From positions 124,001 through 188,000 of the forward strand of contig NZ_JAYMFF010000002.1 in NCBI RefSeq assembly GCF_035989245.1: a stretch of DNA of 64,000 nt, written 5' to 3'. How positions within the stretch are numbered: position 1 is the stretch's first letter; every line of letters begins with the position of its first letter. A program made the position numbers and the translations under genes. Of this stretch, positions 44,369 through 52,852 are shown piece after piece. The notes below the pieces were generated by a model that worked only from the letters and a program-made list of their open reading frames with translations, searched no databases and was not told the origin of the DNA. This DNA is from Adlercreutzia wanghongyangiae. GTDB lineage: Bacteria > Actinomycetota > Coriobacteriia > Coriobacteriales > Eggerthellaceae.

Positions 44369-46558
44369 AATTGCCCCCACTGCAATAGTCCTCTACCCAG
44401 CGAAGCCTCATACTGCTCGCGTTGTGGGCTGGGAATTCCCGGTCGCAACGAGTCGACAGAGTGCGCATACGCCGCCTTCATCAGCTATCGGCACCTTCCT
44501 CGCGACACTGAAGTTGCCCAACAAGTGCAGAAGGCCATCGAAACCTATCGTCTGCCTCGGGGGATCGTCCTCAAACAACAGGATGACCTTGTTACGAGCG
44601 TCGGGCGGCGTCTCGGCAAATGCTTCCGTGACGAAGACGAACTCGCAGCCTCCCACTCCCTGCCTGAGAGCATTAAAAGAGCGCTCGCCCAGTCACGCTC
44701 GCTCATCGTTATCTGTTCGCCACGAACCCACGAAAGCATTTGGGTTCAAAGGGAGATCGAAATGTTCGCCACATTTCACGGCCGCGAACGAATTATCTGC
44801 GTGCTCGCCGATGGCGATACCGCATCAAGCATTCCATTGCGATTGAAAACGCGCCTGCAACCTGACGCTGATGGCATCATGCGCGAAATGCCAGCCGAGC
44901 CCCTCGCAGCTGATCTGCGCCCCGATTCAAAGCCCAAACACAACGCGGAGCTACTGCGCACCATTGCCGCCATCATCGGATGCAGCTACGACGACCTTTG
45001 CAGAAGGGAGCAATCACGTCGACGAAAACGGCTTGTCATTGGCTTTCTGTCGACCGTTGCCCTCGCTGGGCTACTCTGCGCCCTTGTTTTGCAAATATGC
45101 GTCGCCCAAAACAATGCCAAAGAAGCCGAGTCGCTCGCTCTCGCCGCTCAATCGCAGGAGCAACTTGCTCGAGGGGAGCGCATGCAAGCAATCGAAACCG
45201 CTTTAAGCGCGCTCCCCTCTTCTGGGTCAAGCGCCGATCGACCACTCGTGCCCGCTGCCCAGCAGGCCCTCGAGGACGCATTGACAATATATCCAGACCC
45301 CTATAACAAATGGCGCCCTCTCTGTACTATAGATACGACCAACCCAATCAAGCAATTTGCGGTTAGCCCCGCAGGAACTTGGGTTGCGACGCTCGACGAA
45401 GCTGGAGCAGTCATCACATTCGATGGCAAAACCGGTCGTCTGCTCCATACAATTGACCTCCGGGATTTTTCATCCGATCCTACCAACTTTAACGTTGAAG
45501 AATGGACCATTGTGGGTGCGGGACTCGATACTTTTCTTATGGCCTGCTGCACCGACAATGGCGGCATTGTTTCCGTGAATGCTCTTGAGGGGACAATTCT
45601 CTGGGAGGAAAAGGGTGCCTGCGCAACCTCTATCGCCGTATCGGAAGACGGCTATTACTGCGCTATTTTCACTATCACTCCCGACGGAACAATATTAATC
45701 GGCATAGTAGATGTTGAAACAGGCGAGGCAGTAGGATGGGGAGAGACCGAAAAGCTTGGCTACCGCAGAGGCAAGTCCTTCCTCCCCAGTTGTTTCTCGA
45801 TTGAGTCAGGCATCGCCGCCCTTTGTGCAGATACTTCCGTGCTGTGCTTTAATCTGAACAACGACGACTACACTTTTGCATCCTTGGGGACCAACCATGT
45901 ATGGTCCCTACTCGCTGGCGGCGGTTTTCTGGCCGCAGCGTCCATCGATTTGCCAGAGAACAGCGGGGGCCTCGGACTCATCTACGAATTTGGGGCATGC
46001 GCTTTACCAGCCGACTCAGGAGACCCGCTTTGGCATATTGACGGCACCTACGATATTACATCTTCGGGACCGCCAGAAGATGTCGTGTCTTACCACGGTG
46101 CCCCACGCGTGCAGTGTTTTACCCAAGCCACCGACCTCGCTGTTGCTTGCACGGCAGGACAGTCGCTGAACGTTCTTTCTTGCGACGGCGGAAAGGAGTT
46201 GTATCATGAAGAGTTTTCTGGATCCGTCGTAGAAGTTACTTCCTACTACCACTCAGGATGCGAGCCGAAAGACAGGGACACCCTCATCCTCGTTACCTCC
46301 GATGGCATGCTTAATATGAGAGCGATAGGAACTGCAGAGGCGGTCATCGACGGCTGGGATCGGCAGCTACCAAACCGCATAGATAGTGCAGGGTTTGCCC
46401 TGGGCGCTGAGGGCGGAATGATTGCCTACGCGCACGCCTCCGATCAGACCACAAGAATTCTTGCGTATCAATACGCCAACGACAGCGAAGACGACGAGAG
46501 AACTCTATCACTTGACGAGCTCATCGCAAGAGCGCACGAAGTCCTCGAAGATTCCTGA
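44366..46558 (+). CDS. Zinc-ribbon/TIR/TM/beta-propeller protein
   Basis: A 730-residue protein. A zinc ribbon opens it (Cys 3, 6, 17 and 20 in MNCPHCN and YCSRCG). A TIR domain spans about 34-150: YAAFISYRHLPRD, FRDEDELAASHSL, SRSLIVICSPRTHESIWVQ with REIEMF supplying the expected catalytic-type Glu. One membrane helix follows at about 222-248 (VIGFLSTVALAGLLCALVL), and the rest (about 318-720) has the repeating four-strand pattern of a WD40/PQQ-like propeller. The TIR domain would be cytoplasmic and the propeller outside. Bacterial TIR domains cleave NAD or make NAD-derived signals. Confidence 0.82.
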   Translation: MNCPHCNSPLPSEASYCSRCGLGIPGRNESTECAYAAFISYRHLPRDTEVAQQVQKAIETYRLPRGIVLKQQDDLVTSVGRRLGKCFRDEDELAASHSLPESIKRALAQSRSLIVICSPRTHESIWVQREIEMFATFHGRERIICVLADGDTASSIPLRLKTRLQPDADGIMREMPAEPLAADLRPDSKPKHNAELLRTIAAIIGCSYDDLCRREQSRRRKRLVIGFLSTVALAGLLCALVLQICVAQNNAKEAESLALAAQSQEQLARGERMQAIETALSALPSSGSSADRPLVPAAQQALEDALTIYPDPYNKWRPLCTIDTTNPIKQFAVSPAGTWVATLDEAGAVITFDGKTGRLLHTIDLRDFSSDPTNFNVEEWTIVGAGLDTFLMACCTDNGGIVSVNALEGTILWEEKGACATSIAVSEDGYYCAIFTITPDGTILIGIVDVETGEAVGWGETEKLGYRRGKSFLPSCFSIESGIAALCADTSVLCFNLNNDDYTFASLGTNHVWSLLAGGGFLAAASIDLPENSGGLGLIYEFGACALPADSGDPLWHIDGTYDITSSGPPEDVVSYHGAPRVQCFTQATDLAVACTAGQSLNVLSCDGGKELYHEEFSGSVVEVTSYYHSGCEPKDRDTLILVTSDGMLNMRAIGTAEAVIDGWDRQLPNRIDSAGFALGAEGGMIAYAHASDQTTRILAYQYANDSEDDERTLSLDELIARAHEVLEDS

Positions 46559-46667
46559 CGCTTCCTCTCATTGCCCAACGGGGTGGGCGCGAGCGGGTAT
46601 CATAGGTGTCACATTATTCGAAACCCCGTGTCGGGCGTCCGCGAGGAAGGGAGGGATTGGCCAACCG

Positions 46668-48206
46668 ATGGCTAGCTCACGACGCTCAATGGCCAATCGT
46701 CCCGTGGATGCCGTTGAAGCTGCCCTCAAGCGCGAGGCGGCTAAGCGCGGCGACACCTTGAAGCCTATCGAAATCGTGAAGGTGGCGCTTTCGGCCTACC
46801 TCTCGTTCACGTTCCGCGAAGATGGAGACAGCGCATCGGCCACACTCGGCGTCGCAGAGTCGACCGATGCCGCGGGACTGCGCCGCGGCACCCAATCATC
46901 CATCGACCGGCTGCTCTTCAACGCGAACTACTGGCGCGCCGCCTACGAGTCGCGCATCGTTGAGGCCTGCGCGCGTCCCGAGAACGCCCGCGCGTGCCTC
47001 GATGCCGTATCGGTGTGGACAGCGCATACCTTGAAGCTGAACACACTCTCACCCGACGAGACCGTGGCCACCTTCGAACGCTTCTGTCCACCCTTCGCCC
47101 TGAACCGACGCCGCGGATCCCACGAGCGCGCCCGCGGCGGCAAGGGTCCTCTGCCCGATTTCAAGAAGGCCATCGAGGAGCTTGCACGGCAAGGTAACGA
47201 GCCCGAGGAAAGCCTGCGGAACTTGCAGCTTGTCCTGCAGGCTATGGAAGCCGAGGCCGCAGCCTACGAGTCGCTGGCCGCCGAAGGCTCAACGCCCCTC
47301 GTGGTGCTGTACGACATCCTGCCTGCTTGGTGCCTGCAGAACCGCATCGAGCTGGTCAGCGGACCATGGTGGGACGACTGCTCGGTTATGGGAGTCATCA
47401 TCGATGCGCTCTACCGCCGATTCACCGAGCTGGGGTTCAGCGAGGCGGTCTGCCAGTATTTCCTCGACTCCTGCCATGAGGCGCTGGATGCCTATCACCG
47501 CGACCTTTCCAGCGAGCCTTCCGCCTTCGCCGATCTCGACATTCCCCCGATCATCGCTCTGGTACGACAAGCCCGCGAAGACTGCCCCAACTTCGAGACC
47601 GATGGCTACGGCCCCGCGCTGCCGCCATGGCTCATCAGCAAAGAGCAGCTTATCTGGAACATCCTGGTGTGCGCTCTGTACGGACCGGCCAGCGCGCGAC
47701 CGCTGCTGGTGGATTCGCCCGACCTGCTGTCCCACCAGGGCTACGCGGGAAAGACCGACGTCATTACTGAGCTGGCGCAGACCTCGTTTCTGCGCTATAC
47801 CGCCGACCGCATCGCATCCCAGGCCGATCAGGAGTTCGCCACCTTCGCCAGCCTGCCGGCCGACTTGCGTGACTCGTCCATCGCCTACATCAGCAGCATC
47901 CACCGCAAGCTGGACACCCTGGGCTACGAGGTGCTGCCGGCCGGCAGCTGCTATCCCGACCGCTGCGTGACCGCGTTCACGGCCAGCGAGGTGGAGTGCC
48001 TCGCCATTCTGGAGCACCGCCGCTGGCTGCGCGAGCGCCAGCAAGCCGGCTGGCGCTACGGTCCCGCCAAGGACGTGGCGCACAAGCGCAGCCCCTACCT
48101 GGTGCCCTGGGAAGAGTTGCCCGATCGCGCCAAGGAGTGGAACCGCTCCGCCGTGCGCAGCATCCCCAGCCTTCTGGCCAGCGTGAACCTCGCCGTGGTG
48201 AAGTAG
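46668..48206 (+). CDS. RyR-domain protein
   Basis: A 512-residue protein. The C-terminal 80 residues are a ryanodine-receptor (RyR) repeat: ECLAILEHRRWLRERQQAGW, then RYGPAKDVAHKRSPYLVPWE, then AVRSIPSLL. The preceding 430 residues are helical and not recognised; short motifs include PADLRDSSIAYISSIHRKLD. Prokaryotic RyR domains have been linked by comparative genomics to nucleotide-signal conflict systems. It lies 109 bases after the TIR gene on the same strand, suggesting a functional pair. GGAAGGGAGG lies 14 bases before the ATG. Confidence 0.75.
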   Translation: MASSRRSMANRPVDAVEAALKREAAKRGDTLKPIEIVKVALSAYLSFTFREDGDSASATLGVAESTDAAGLRRGTQSSIDRLLFNANYWRAAYESRIVEACARPENARACLDAVSVWTAHTLKLNTLSPDETVATFERFCPPFALNRRRGSHERARGGKGPLPDFKKAIEELARQGNEPEESLRNLQLVLQAMEAEAAAYESLAAEGSTPLVVLYDILPAWCLQNRIELVSGPWWDDCSVMGVIIDALYRRFTELGFSEAVCQYFLDSCHEALDAYHRDLSSEPSAFADLDIPPIIALVRQAREDCPNFETDGYGPALPPWLISKEQLIWNILVCALYGPASARPLLVDSPDLLSHQGYAGKTDVITELAQTSFLRYTADRIASQADQEFATFASLPADLRDSSIAYISSIHRKLDTLGYEVLPAGSCYPDRCVTAFTASEVECLAILEHRRWLRERQQAGWRYGPAKDVAHKRSPYLVPWEELPDRAKEWNRSAVRSIPSLLASVNLAVVK

Positions 48207-48208
48207 CG

Positions 48209-48370
48209 AACCTCCCTGCACAACGGCGCCGTGGCGCAGGTGCTTTACAAGTTGTCCGTAGCACTGACCGACAAGGGCACCATGGGCGTCGACTACGGTG
48301 CCATCGCCGTCAAGGGCTGCCGTGACCGCAAGCCCGGCCACCATCACGACCGCGGCTGCAGCCGGCGCTA
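48209..48370 (+). pseudogene. Coding-like fragment after the RyR gene
   Basis: A frame reading LHNGAVAQVLYKLSVALTDK, then GTMGVDYGAIAVKGC and a His/Arg-rich end before a TAA has native codon use but no start or ribosome site. It looks like the 3' remnant of a lost gene. Family not recognised. Confidence 0.3.
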
Positions 48371-48381
48371 AAGACAGCGCG

Positions 48382-48417
48382 ATAAAGCCGTCGAGCGAAT
48401 GAACTCGGCGGCTTTAT
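48382..48417. terminator. 14-bp hairpin between converging genes
   Basis: ATAAAGCCGTCGAG pairs with CTCGGCGGCTTTAT (one G-T pair) around 8 bases. It overlaps the last codon of the RhuM-like gene. Its sequence is very like the tRNA-side terminator at 49443-49471. Confidence 0.65.
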
Positions 48418-49406
48418 TGCTGTTTCTCCCAAAGGGAGAGCTGCTTGATGGCTCTATCGAAATCGCTTTCGAGCTGCTTCATCTCTCGGTCGCGGTATAT
48501 CTCGAATTCGCGTTGCGCCTTCTCCAGCGCCTGTTCGTGAGATATGCTTCCTTTACCCTCTAACAGCTTTCGTCTTAATCGCACAATCAGATCATCTAAA
48601 GCTTGAACCCAATCTTCCATTTTCATAGGAACTTGCTCAAGCGCTTGGAATTCGGCGTAGTCGAGAAACTGCGACACCAGCAGGTTGAGACGCTGCAATT
48701 CGGCCTCGCTGAGATAGTTCTTCGCTATCTTCACATCGTCCTCGGTAACATAAGAACCCTTGAAGCTGGTCATGCCCACATAGGGTTTTTCGTTATCCAC
48801 CCTCCGGTATATCACTTCAGCAGCGGTGTTCTCATGAACGGCGTAATGCAGCTTATTTTGCACAGTCGCGAAAAAATTCCTCGTTGTAAGAGATCGCGGG
48901 TCATAATCAATGGAAGTGGCGTAAATGTCTGTCACCTGTTGATAGAAATTGCGTTCACTCGACCGGATATCGCGAATGCGCTGAAGAAGCTCTCGGAAGT
49001 ATCGTGCCCCGCCCTGTTTAAGGCGCTCGTCATCAAGCGCAAACCCTTTCTGAATATACTCATGCAGCCTTGCAGTTGCCCATCGGCGAAAACGAGTAGC
49101 AACAGGCGATTGAACGCGATAGCCCACGGCAATGATCATATCAAGGTTGTAGTGTTCGATCTCGCGATTTACTTGGCGAGAGCCCTCCTTTCGAACTAAC
49201 AAGAATTTCTTGTGAGTTGCTTCCGGAAGCTCACCGTCCGTATAGATAGATCGGACATGTTGGCTGATATTCTGCTGCGTCGTTTGGTAAACCTCAGCCA
49301 ATTGGTCCTGGGTCAACCAGACATCTTCGTCGCTGAACAGCACTGAAACGTTAGTTTCTCCGTCCTCGTCACGATAGAGCATTAACGTATTTTCAGCCTT
49401 TGTCAT
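48414..49406 (-). CDS. RhuM-family protein
   Basis: A 330-residue RhuM/Fic-DOC-associated virulence-type protein. The N-terminus carries a winged-helix-like segment (VWLTQDQLAEVYQTTQQNIS), then HYNLDMIIAVGYRVQSP and RFRRWATARLHEYIQKGF, the family core. The C-terminal half is helical with a coiled coil. RhuM proteins are frequent cargo of genomic islands; their molecular function is unproven. It abuts the insertion point of the mobile element and is on the chromosomal side. Confidence 0.85.
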   Translation of the reverse strand: MTKAENTLMLYRDEDGETNVSVLFSDEDVWLTQDQLAEVYQTTQQNISQHVRSIYTDGELPEATHKKFLLVRKEGSRQVNREIEHYNLDMIIAVGYRVQSPVATRFRRWATARLHEYIQKGFALDDERLKQGGARYFRELLQRIRDIRSSERNFYQQVTDIYATSIDYDPRSLTTRNFFATVQNKLHYAVHENTAAEVIYRRVDNEKPYVGMTSFKGSYVTEDDVKIAKNYLSEAELQRLNLLVSQFLDYAEFQALEQVPMKMEDWVQALDDLIVRLRRKLLEGKGSISHEQALEKAQREFEIYRDREMKQLESDFDRAIKQLSLWEKQQ

Positions 49407-49442
49407 AATGCCCCCAGACGCCCAAAGCTTGCAGGATATAAC

Positions 49443-49471
49443 AAAAAAGCCGCCGAGCGAACTCAGCGGCT
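49443..49471 (-). terminator. Terminator of the former tRNA-Met gene
   Basis: AGCCGC/GCGGCT with GAG/CTC inside and a CGAA loop, followed on the minus strand by TTTTTT. It lies 9 bases past the CCA end of the tRNA fragment, so it stayed with the chromosomal flank. Confidence 0.8.
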
Positions 49472-49480
49472 GACAATTCT

Positions 49481-49526
49481 TGGTCGCGGGGGGCGGATTT
49501 GAACCACCGACCTTCGGGTTATGAGG
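49481..49526 (-). other. 3' half of tRNA-Met: attachment-site junction
   Basis: On the minus strand the sequence holds CTCATAA (anticodon CAT), a CCCGA stem half, a T-arm GGTGG-TTCAAAT-CCGCC and the acceptor end CCCCGCG-A-CCA. The 5' half is absent: the bases beyond do not pair with the acceptor or anticodon stem. Integration in the anticodon loop by the adjacent tyrosine integrase explains this. The intact tRNA should lie at the far end of the element, outside the window. Confidence 0.75.
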
Positions 49527-49811
49527 GCGCGCAGGTCAAGTTCAATCCAAACCATCCCAGACCAGAAATTACAGGCCGTCTCGCAAAATGCCTGGTAGAC
49601 TTCTTGGTTCTTACAGGTTGCCTCAAAGGGCGTCGCTAATATTACTTGATCCAAACCAGCTCGTGCTACTGTTTTTTAGTAAATCCGCACACTTCCCGCA
49701 CACTTGTGGGTATAGCCCGCACACTTCACTGAAAAACGAACATTTGTGCCTTCTACAAGGAGTTTCCGATATTAAGACGGAAAAACCGAAGTAGACAGGA
49801 GCACGAGCAAT
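49527..49811. promoter_or_regulatory. Integrase-side att region with phased arm-type repeats
   Basis: No gene. CCGCACACTT occurs three times in direct order at 49685, 49696 and 49717, i.e. 11 and 21 bp apart, matching one and two helical turns. Such arrays near an integrase gene are usual arm-binding sites for the integrase N-terminal domain. The region also contains an A/T-rich CTGTTTTTTAG stretch. Confidence 0.5.
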
Positions 49812-51023
49812 ATGGCAAAGCTGGAAATTAAGGGCCAAGGGGAAGTCATCGAGGTATCTCGCGGCGAGAAGTACCGCATCAAGTTCAAGTACCGCGACCC
49901 AAACACGGGCAAATGGAAGTACGCCCCCCAGCGCACCGTGAAGGGCAACAAGGCTAAGGCCAGGCGCGAGCTGGAAGCCTACAAAGCTGAGTTCGAGCAG
50001 GAGTGGAATAAACCGAAATCCACTTCCACATTCGGCGACTATGCCCGTAGCTGGCAACAGACCCGCAGGGAGCTGGCGGCTATCACGGTGCTGGCCCTCG
50101 ACCGTGACGAGATCGAGATCGAGCGAATCAACGAATGCCTGGGTCATATCACGATAACCGACCTTACCGCCGACGATATTGAGGACTCTGTACTACGACT
50201 CAAGCGCCAGGGCCTCAGCGAGAACGCGCTGCACAAGTATTGGCAGAAGGTGAACCAGATACTCAAGCACGCCGTGAAGCGCAGGGTCATCCCGTTCAAC
50301 CCCTGCGACCAGCTAGAGCCGATCAAGCGTCCCGATGCGAAGGAACGCAAATCTCTTGACTTCGAGCAGGCTGCTAAGTTCGCGCTGACGCTGAAGAACG
50401 AGGCCCGCGAGGGAAAGATCGTGGCAGTATGGCTTGCCCTCGCCCTTGGGCTTCGCAGAGGGGAATGCCTTGGACTGCGGTGGATGGACGTTGATTTGGA
50501 GAATGAGATCATTCACATTCGCCACCAGTACGACGTGCACCATAATTTGCGCAAGCCGAAGTGCGCATCGATTCGCGACCTGCCCATCGACGAAGGAACT
50601 ATTGCGTTCCTGAAGGAATGGAAATCCATTGTTCTGAGCATGTTCCCCTTCAGCGAGATTCCTGACGAGTTCCCCGTGTGTTGCACCGAGATCGGAGATT
50701 TCATCGACCCCACCTATTTCGACAAGTGGCGCCGAAAGTTCTTCATTAACCACGGACTGGGCCAGTACACGAAGGTGGAGGAGTGGCGCGATAGTCGCGG
50801 AATCAAGCGCTACCGCTGCTCGGGCTATGAGGGGTATAACCTGCACGAGCTTCGACATACTCAGGCCACTCTGCTGATCGGCCTTGGCGCAGACCTGAAA
50901 GCGGTGCAGGACATTATGGGCCATGCCTCGATGCAGATGACCATGCACTACACCCACTCCATCACAGCCAACCAACGAAAGGCCACCAGCGCATTCGATC
51001 AGGCGGTTCTGCAGGCCCGCTAG
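49812..51023 (+). CDS. Tyrosine site-specific integrase
   Basis: A 403-residue phage-type integrase. An N-terminal arm-binding domain (about 1-60, KYRIKFKYRDPNTGKWKYA) precedes the core-binding domain (about 70-165). The catalytic residues are visible: Arg in LGLRRGECLG (near 214), HELRHTQATLL (near 344-350), the second His in DIMGHAS, and nucleophile Tyr in MHYTHS near 379. It recombines the element with the tRNA-Met site and lies 286 bases from it. A separate excisionase is not obvious; one of the next small genes may serve. Confidence 0.93.
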   Translation: MAKLEIKGQGEVIEVSRGEKYRIKFKYRDPNTGKWKYAPQRTVKGNKAKARRELEAYKAEFEQEWNKPKSTSTFGDYARSWQQTRRELAAITVLALDRDEIEIERINECLGHITITDLTADDIEDSVLRLKRQGLSENALHKYWQKVNQILKHAVKRRVIPFNPCDQLEPIKRPDAKERKSLDFEQAAKFALTLKNEAREGKIVAVWLALALGLRRGECLGLRWMDVDLENEIIHIRHQYDVHHNLRKPKCASIRDLPIDEGTIAFLKEWKSIVLSMFPFSEIPDEFPVCCTEIGDFIDPTYFDKWRRKFFINHGLGQYTKVEEWRDSRGIKRYRCSGYEGYNLHELRHTQATLLIGLGADLKAVQDIMGHASMQMTMHYTHSITANQRKATSAFDQAVLQAR

Positions 51024-51444
51024 AGCGCCGCACATATCGCACCCCGACCCCTTCCCGCCGAAGTAATTTACGAACGCTGGAGGGGGTCTCCCTTTCCCCA
51101 GGCATCCTCTCAAACGGGCGGCGTGAGCGCTGTCGCGGAGCAGCGGAGCGTAGCGGAGTGCCCTGCGGAGCGAGGGGGCAACGGAGCTGATAGCGGAGCT
51201 GACGGAGCGCGAGCGAGCGTCCCCATGGCTCTGAAAACGCTGTGCTCTGAAGCATTTACAATTTCTTCATATCTATTTTGAGAATAATTTTGAACTGGGG
51301 TTTAGCAACCGAAAAAATCCAATGCCATTTAATTAGGGGGTATTTGTTTTGCCACCTTAATTCGCACTAAAGGTCAATTCGCCAAAAAGTCGTGGTGTAT
51401 GCTTCGCCCGAAATGTCAATCACGACACGAAAGGAGGTGAATAC
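51024..51444. repeat. 421-base gene-free region with clustered CGGAG repeats
   Basis: Seven copies of CGGAG (often GCGGAGC) lie at 51136-51207 with irregular 8-16-bp spacing, followed by an A/T-rich stretch (51240-51380). This GC-repeat then AT-rich layout is typical of origins, oriT or partition sites on mobile elements, but no inverted repeat or nick motif is obvious. No gene is seen. Confidence 0.45.
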
Positions 51445-51768
51445 ATGAGCGCATACGAGAGAACTCACGGCACGTTCATGGACACCTACGACATCATGGA
51501 ATTCACGGGTCGCGGAAAGACCTTCGCTGGGTACACCCTGCACTCCATCGGCGAGGTCTGCGGCACGTACCACTTCGGCTCGCGCTGCCCCATGATCGCC
51601 TACGAGGACTACCTGTGGTGGCTGCGAGCCATGGGCGGCCTGAAGATGGACTGGGAGCGCCAGTGCCTAGAGGGCATCGAGACGGCCAAGAGGCAGTGGG
51701 AGTCCCGAGACACCCACCCCACGAACAACTGGGTCAAGAGACCCGATGAATACCAGATCACTGACTAA
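51445..51768 (+). CDS. Small unrecognised protein of the element
   Basis: A 107-residue protein with an excellent ribosome site (AAAGGAGGT) before ATG. It contains FTGRGKTFAGYTLHSIGEVC near residue 18 and the aromatic MIAYEDYLWWLRAMGG. It is probably cytoplasmic. Being small and next to the integrase, it might be an excision or control factor, but no helix-turn-helix is evident. Confidence 0.65.
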   Translation: MSAYERTHGTFMDTYDIMEFTGRGKTFAGYTLHSIGEVCGTYHFGSRCPMIAYEDYLWWLRAMGGLKMDWERQCLEGIETAKRQWESRDTHPTNNWVKRPDEYQITD

Positions 51769-51778
51769 GGAGGCAGCA

Positions 51779-52261
51779 ATGCTAGTACCCGATTCGACTT
51801 ATGCCCTGACAAACCCCGACCCATGCGAGGAGGTTCCCGTGGAAAATCAGACCCCAACCCCAGACCATCGACTCATGGGGAACCCTTCCCACCAGCATCC
51901 GCAGATCAACATTGTTGACGGCGAGATATACGCCCGCAACCTGGTGACCCCGAACAAGTACCACTGCTACTCCGCGAAGATCAGCGGCACCAAACGTGGG
52001 GGTGGCCATCTCGAGGTTTTCGTCACCTCGCTCAAGGAGGTGAACATCTTCTCGACAACCGACCCCAACCCCATCGACCCCGCTCTGGTGAACGGCGAGA
52101 AATGGCGGGGCACGGCGTACATCTACGAGGAGGAGCGCGATGGCCGCAAGGTATGGCGCTACGAGACGCTCATCTTCGACCTGGAACACGGCCCCGTGGA
52201 GTCCGCGCCCTACCAGCCCGACAGGGGATACGAGGTCAACCCGCTCCTAGCGGCGCAGTAG
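51779..52261 (+). CDS. Unrecognised 160-residue protein of the element
   Basis: It starts 11 bases after the preceding gene's stop, with AAGGAGG before the ATG, so the two are cotranscribed. The first 50 residues are Pro-rich and probably disordered. The rest is strand-rich (GEIYARNLVTPNKYHCYSAK, GGHLEVFVTSLKEVNIF, WRGTAYIYEEERDGRKVWRY). No family is recognised. A hairpin with a T-run follows. Confidence 0.65.
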   Translation: MLVPDSTYALTNPDPCEEVPVENQTPTPDHRLMGNPSHQHPQINIVDGEIYARNLVTPNKYHCYSAKISGTKRGGGHLEVFVTSLKEVNIFSTTDPNPIDPALVNGEKWRGTAYIYEEERDGRKVWRYETLIFDLEHGPVESAPYQPDRGYEVNPLLAAQ

Positions 52262-52298
52262 GTCCCCGCGGAGGCTGTGGAGGTCACTGGATGACGGC

Positions 52299-52327
52299 AG
52301 GGCGGCTACATGTCGCCCTTTCTTTTT
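52299..52327 (+). terminator. Terminator before the origin region
   Basis: AGGGCG/CGCCCT stem (52299-52304, 52314-52319) followed by TTCTTTTT, 38 bases past the upstream stop. Confidence 0.75.
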
Positions 52328-52852
52328 GGCCTGGATTGGGCTGATGACAAGAGTTTCCTGTATTTCGGGGGGTAAAACCTCATTTTGCCCTTAGCGCGCG
52401 GGACGGTGGTCTTGTCGATACCGTCCCGCAAACCCCAAATCACCTGGTAAATACCTAAAAATCTCCTCTCTGTCCTCTCCCCTAAAATCTCCTCTACCAG
52501 CCTAAATCAATGAGGTTTCACCCGAGGTCTCACCCGAGGTTTCACCCTTAATCCCAAAGTGAAACCTCACCTGAAACCTCTTTCCAGCACCTTCACAACC
52601 CATCTATAGGTAGCTAGGCATGCTCGCTAGCGCTCGCAGCCACCGCTACACACCTCCGCCCCAGGCTCCTGCACCTTCTGCCTTCGGCACGGTGCATCCG
52701 CCCCAGGGCTACGGTGCTCCGCGATGGCCATATTTTATTCTCAGCCATGCATAGATGATTAATCATGCATAAGTGCTGTTCAGAGTGGAATTTGTGATAG
52801 TAAAACTGAATTAAATTCAGTCAGACGATCCAACGAATAGGAGTTGATGATT
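52328..52852. other. Origin-like region with iterons and hairpin
   Basis: Three tandem 12-bp iterons GAGGTTTCACCC (52512-52523, 52524-52535 with one change, 52536-52547) are followed by two inverted copies ending GAAACCTC (52559-52568, 52569-52580). Upstream, GCGGGACGGT/ACCGTCCCGC (52398-52407, 52420-52429) forms a 10-bp hairpin with a 12-base loop, a good candidate for a Rep nicking site. A/T-rich stretches follow, and the palindrome ACTGAATTAAATTCAGT (52805-52821) lies just before rep. No gene is present. Confidence 0.7.

Noticed and set aside
49481..49560. A complete tRNA-Met gene on the minus strand
   Set aside because: The 5' half does not pair with the acceptor or anticodon stem; only the 3' half fits, so it is an attachment-site remnant.
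51136..51207. CRISPR array
   Set aside because: The CGGAG units are 5-7 bases with irregular 8-16-bp spacing, and no cas gene is near.
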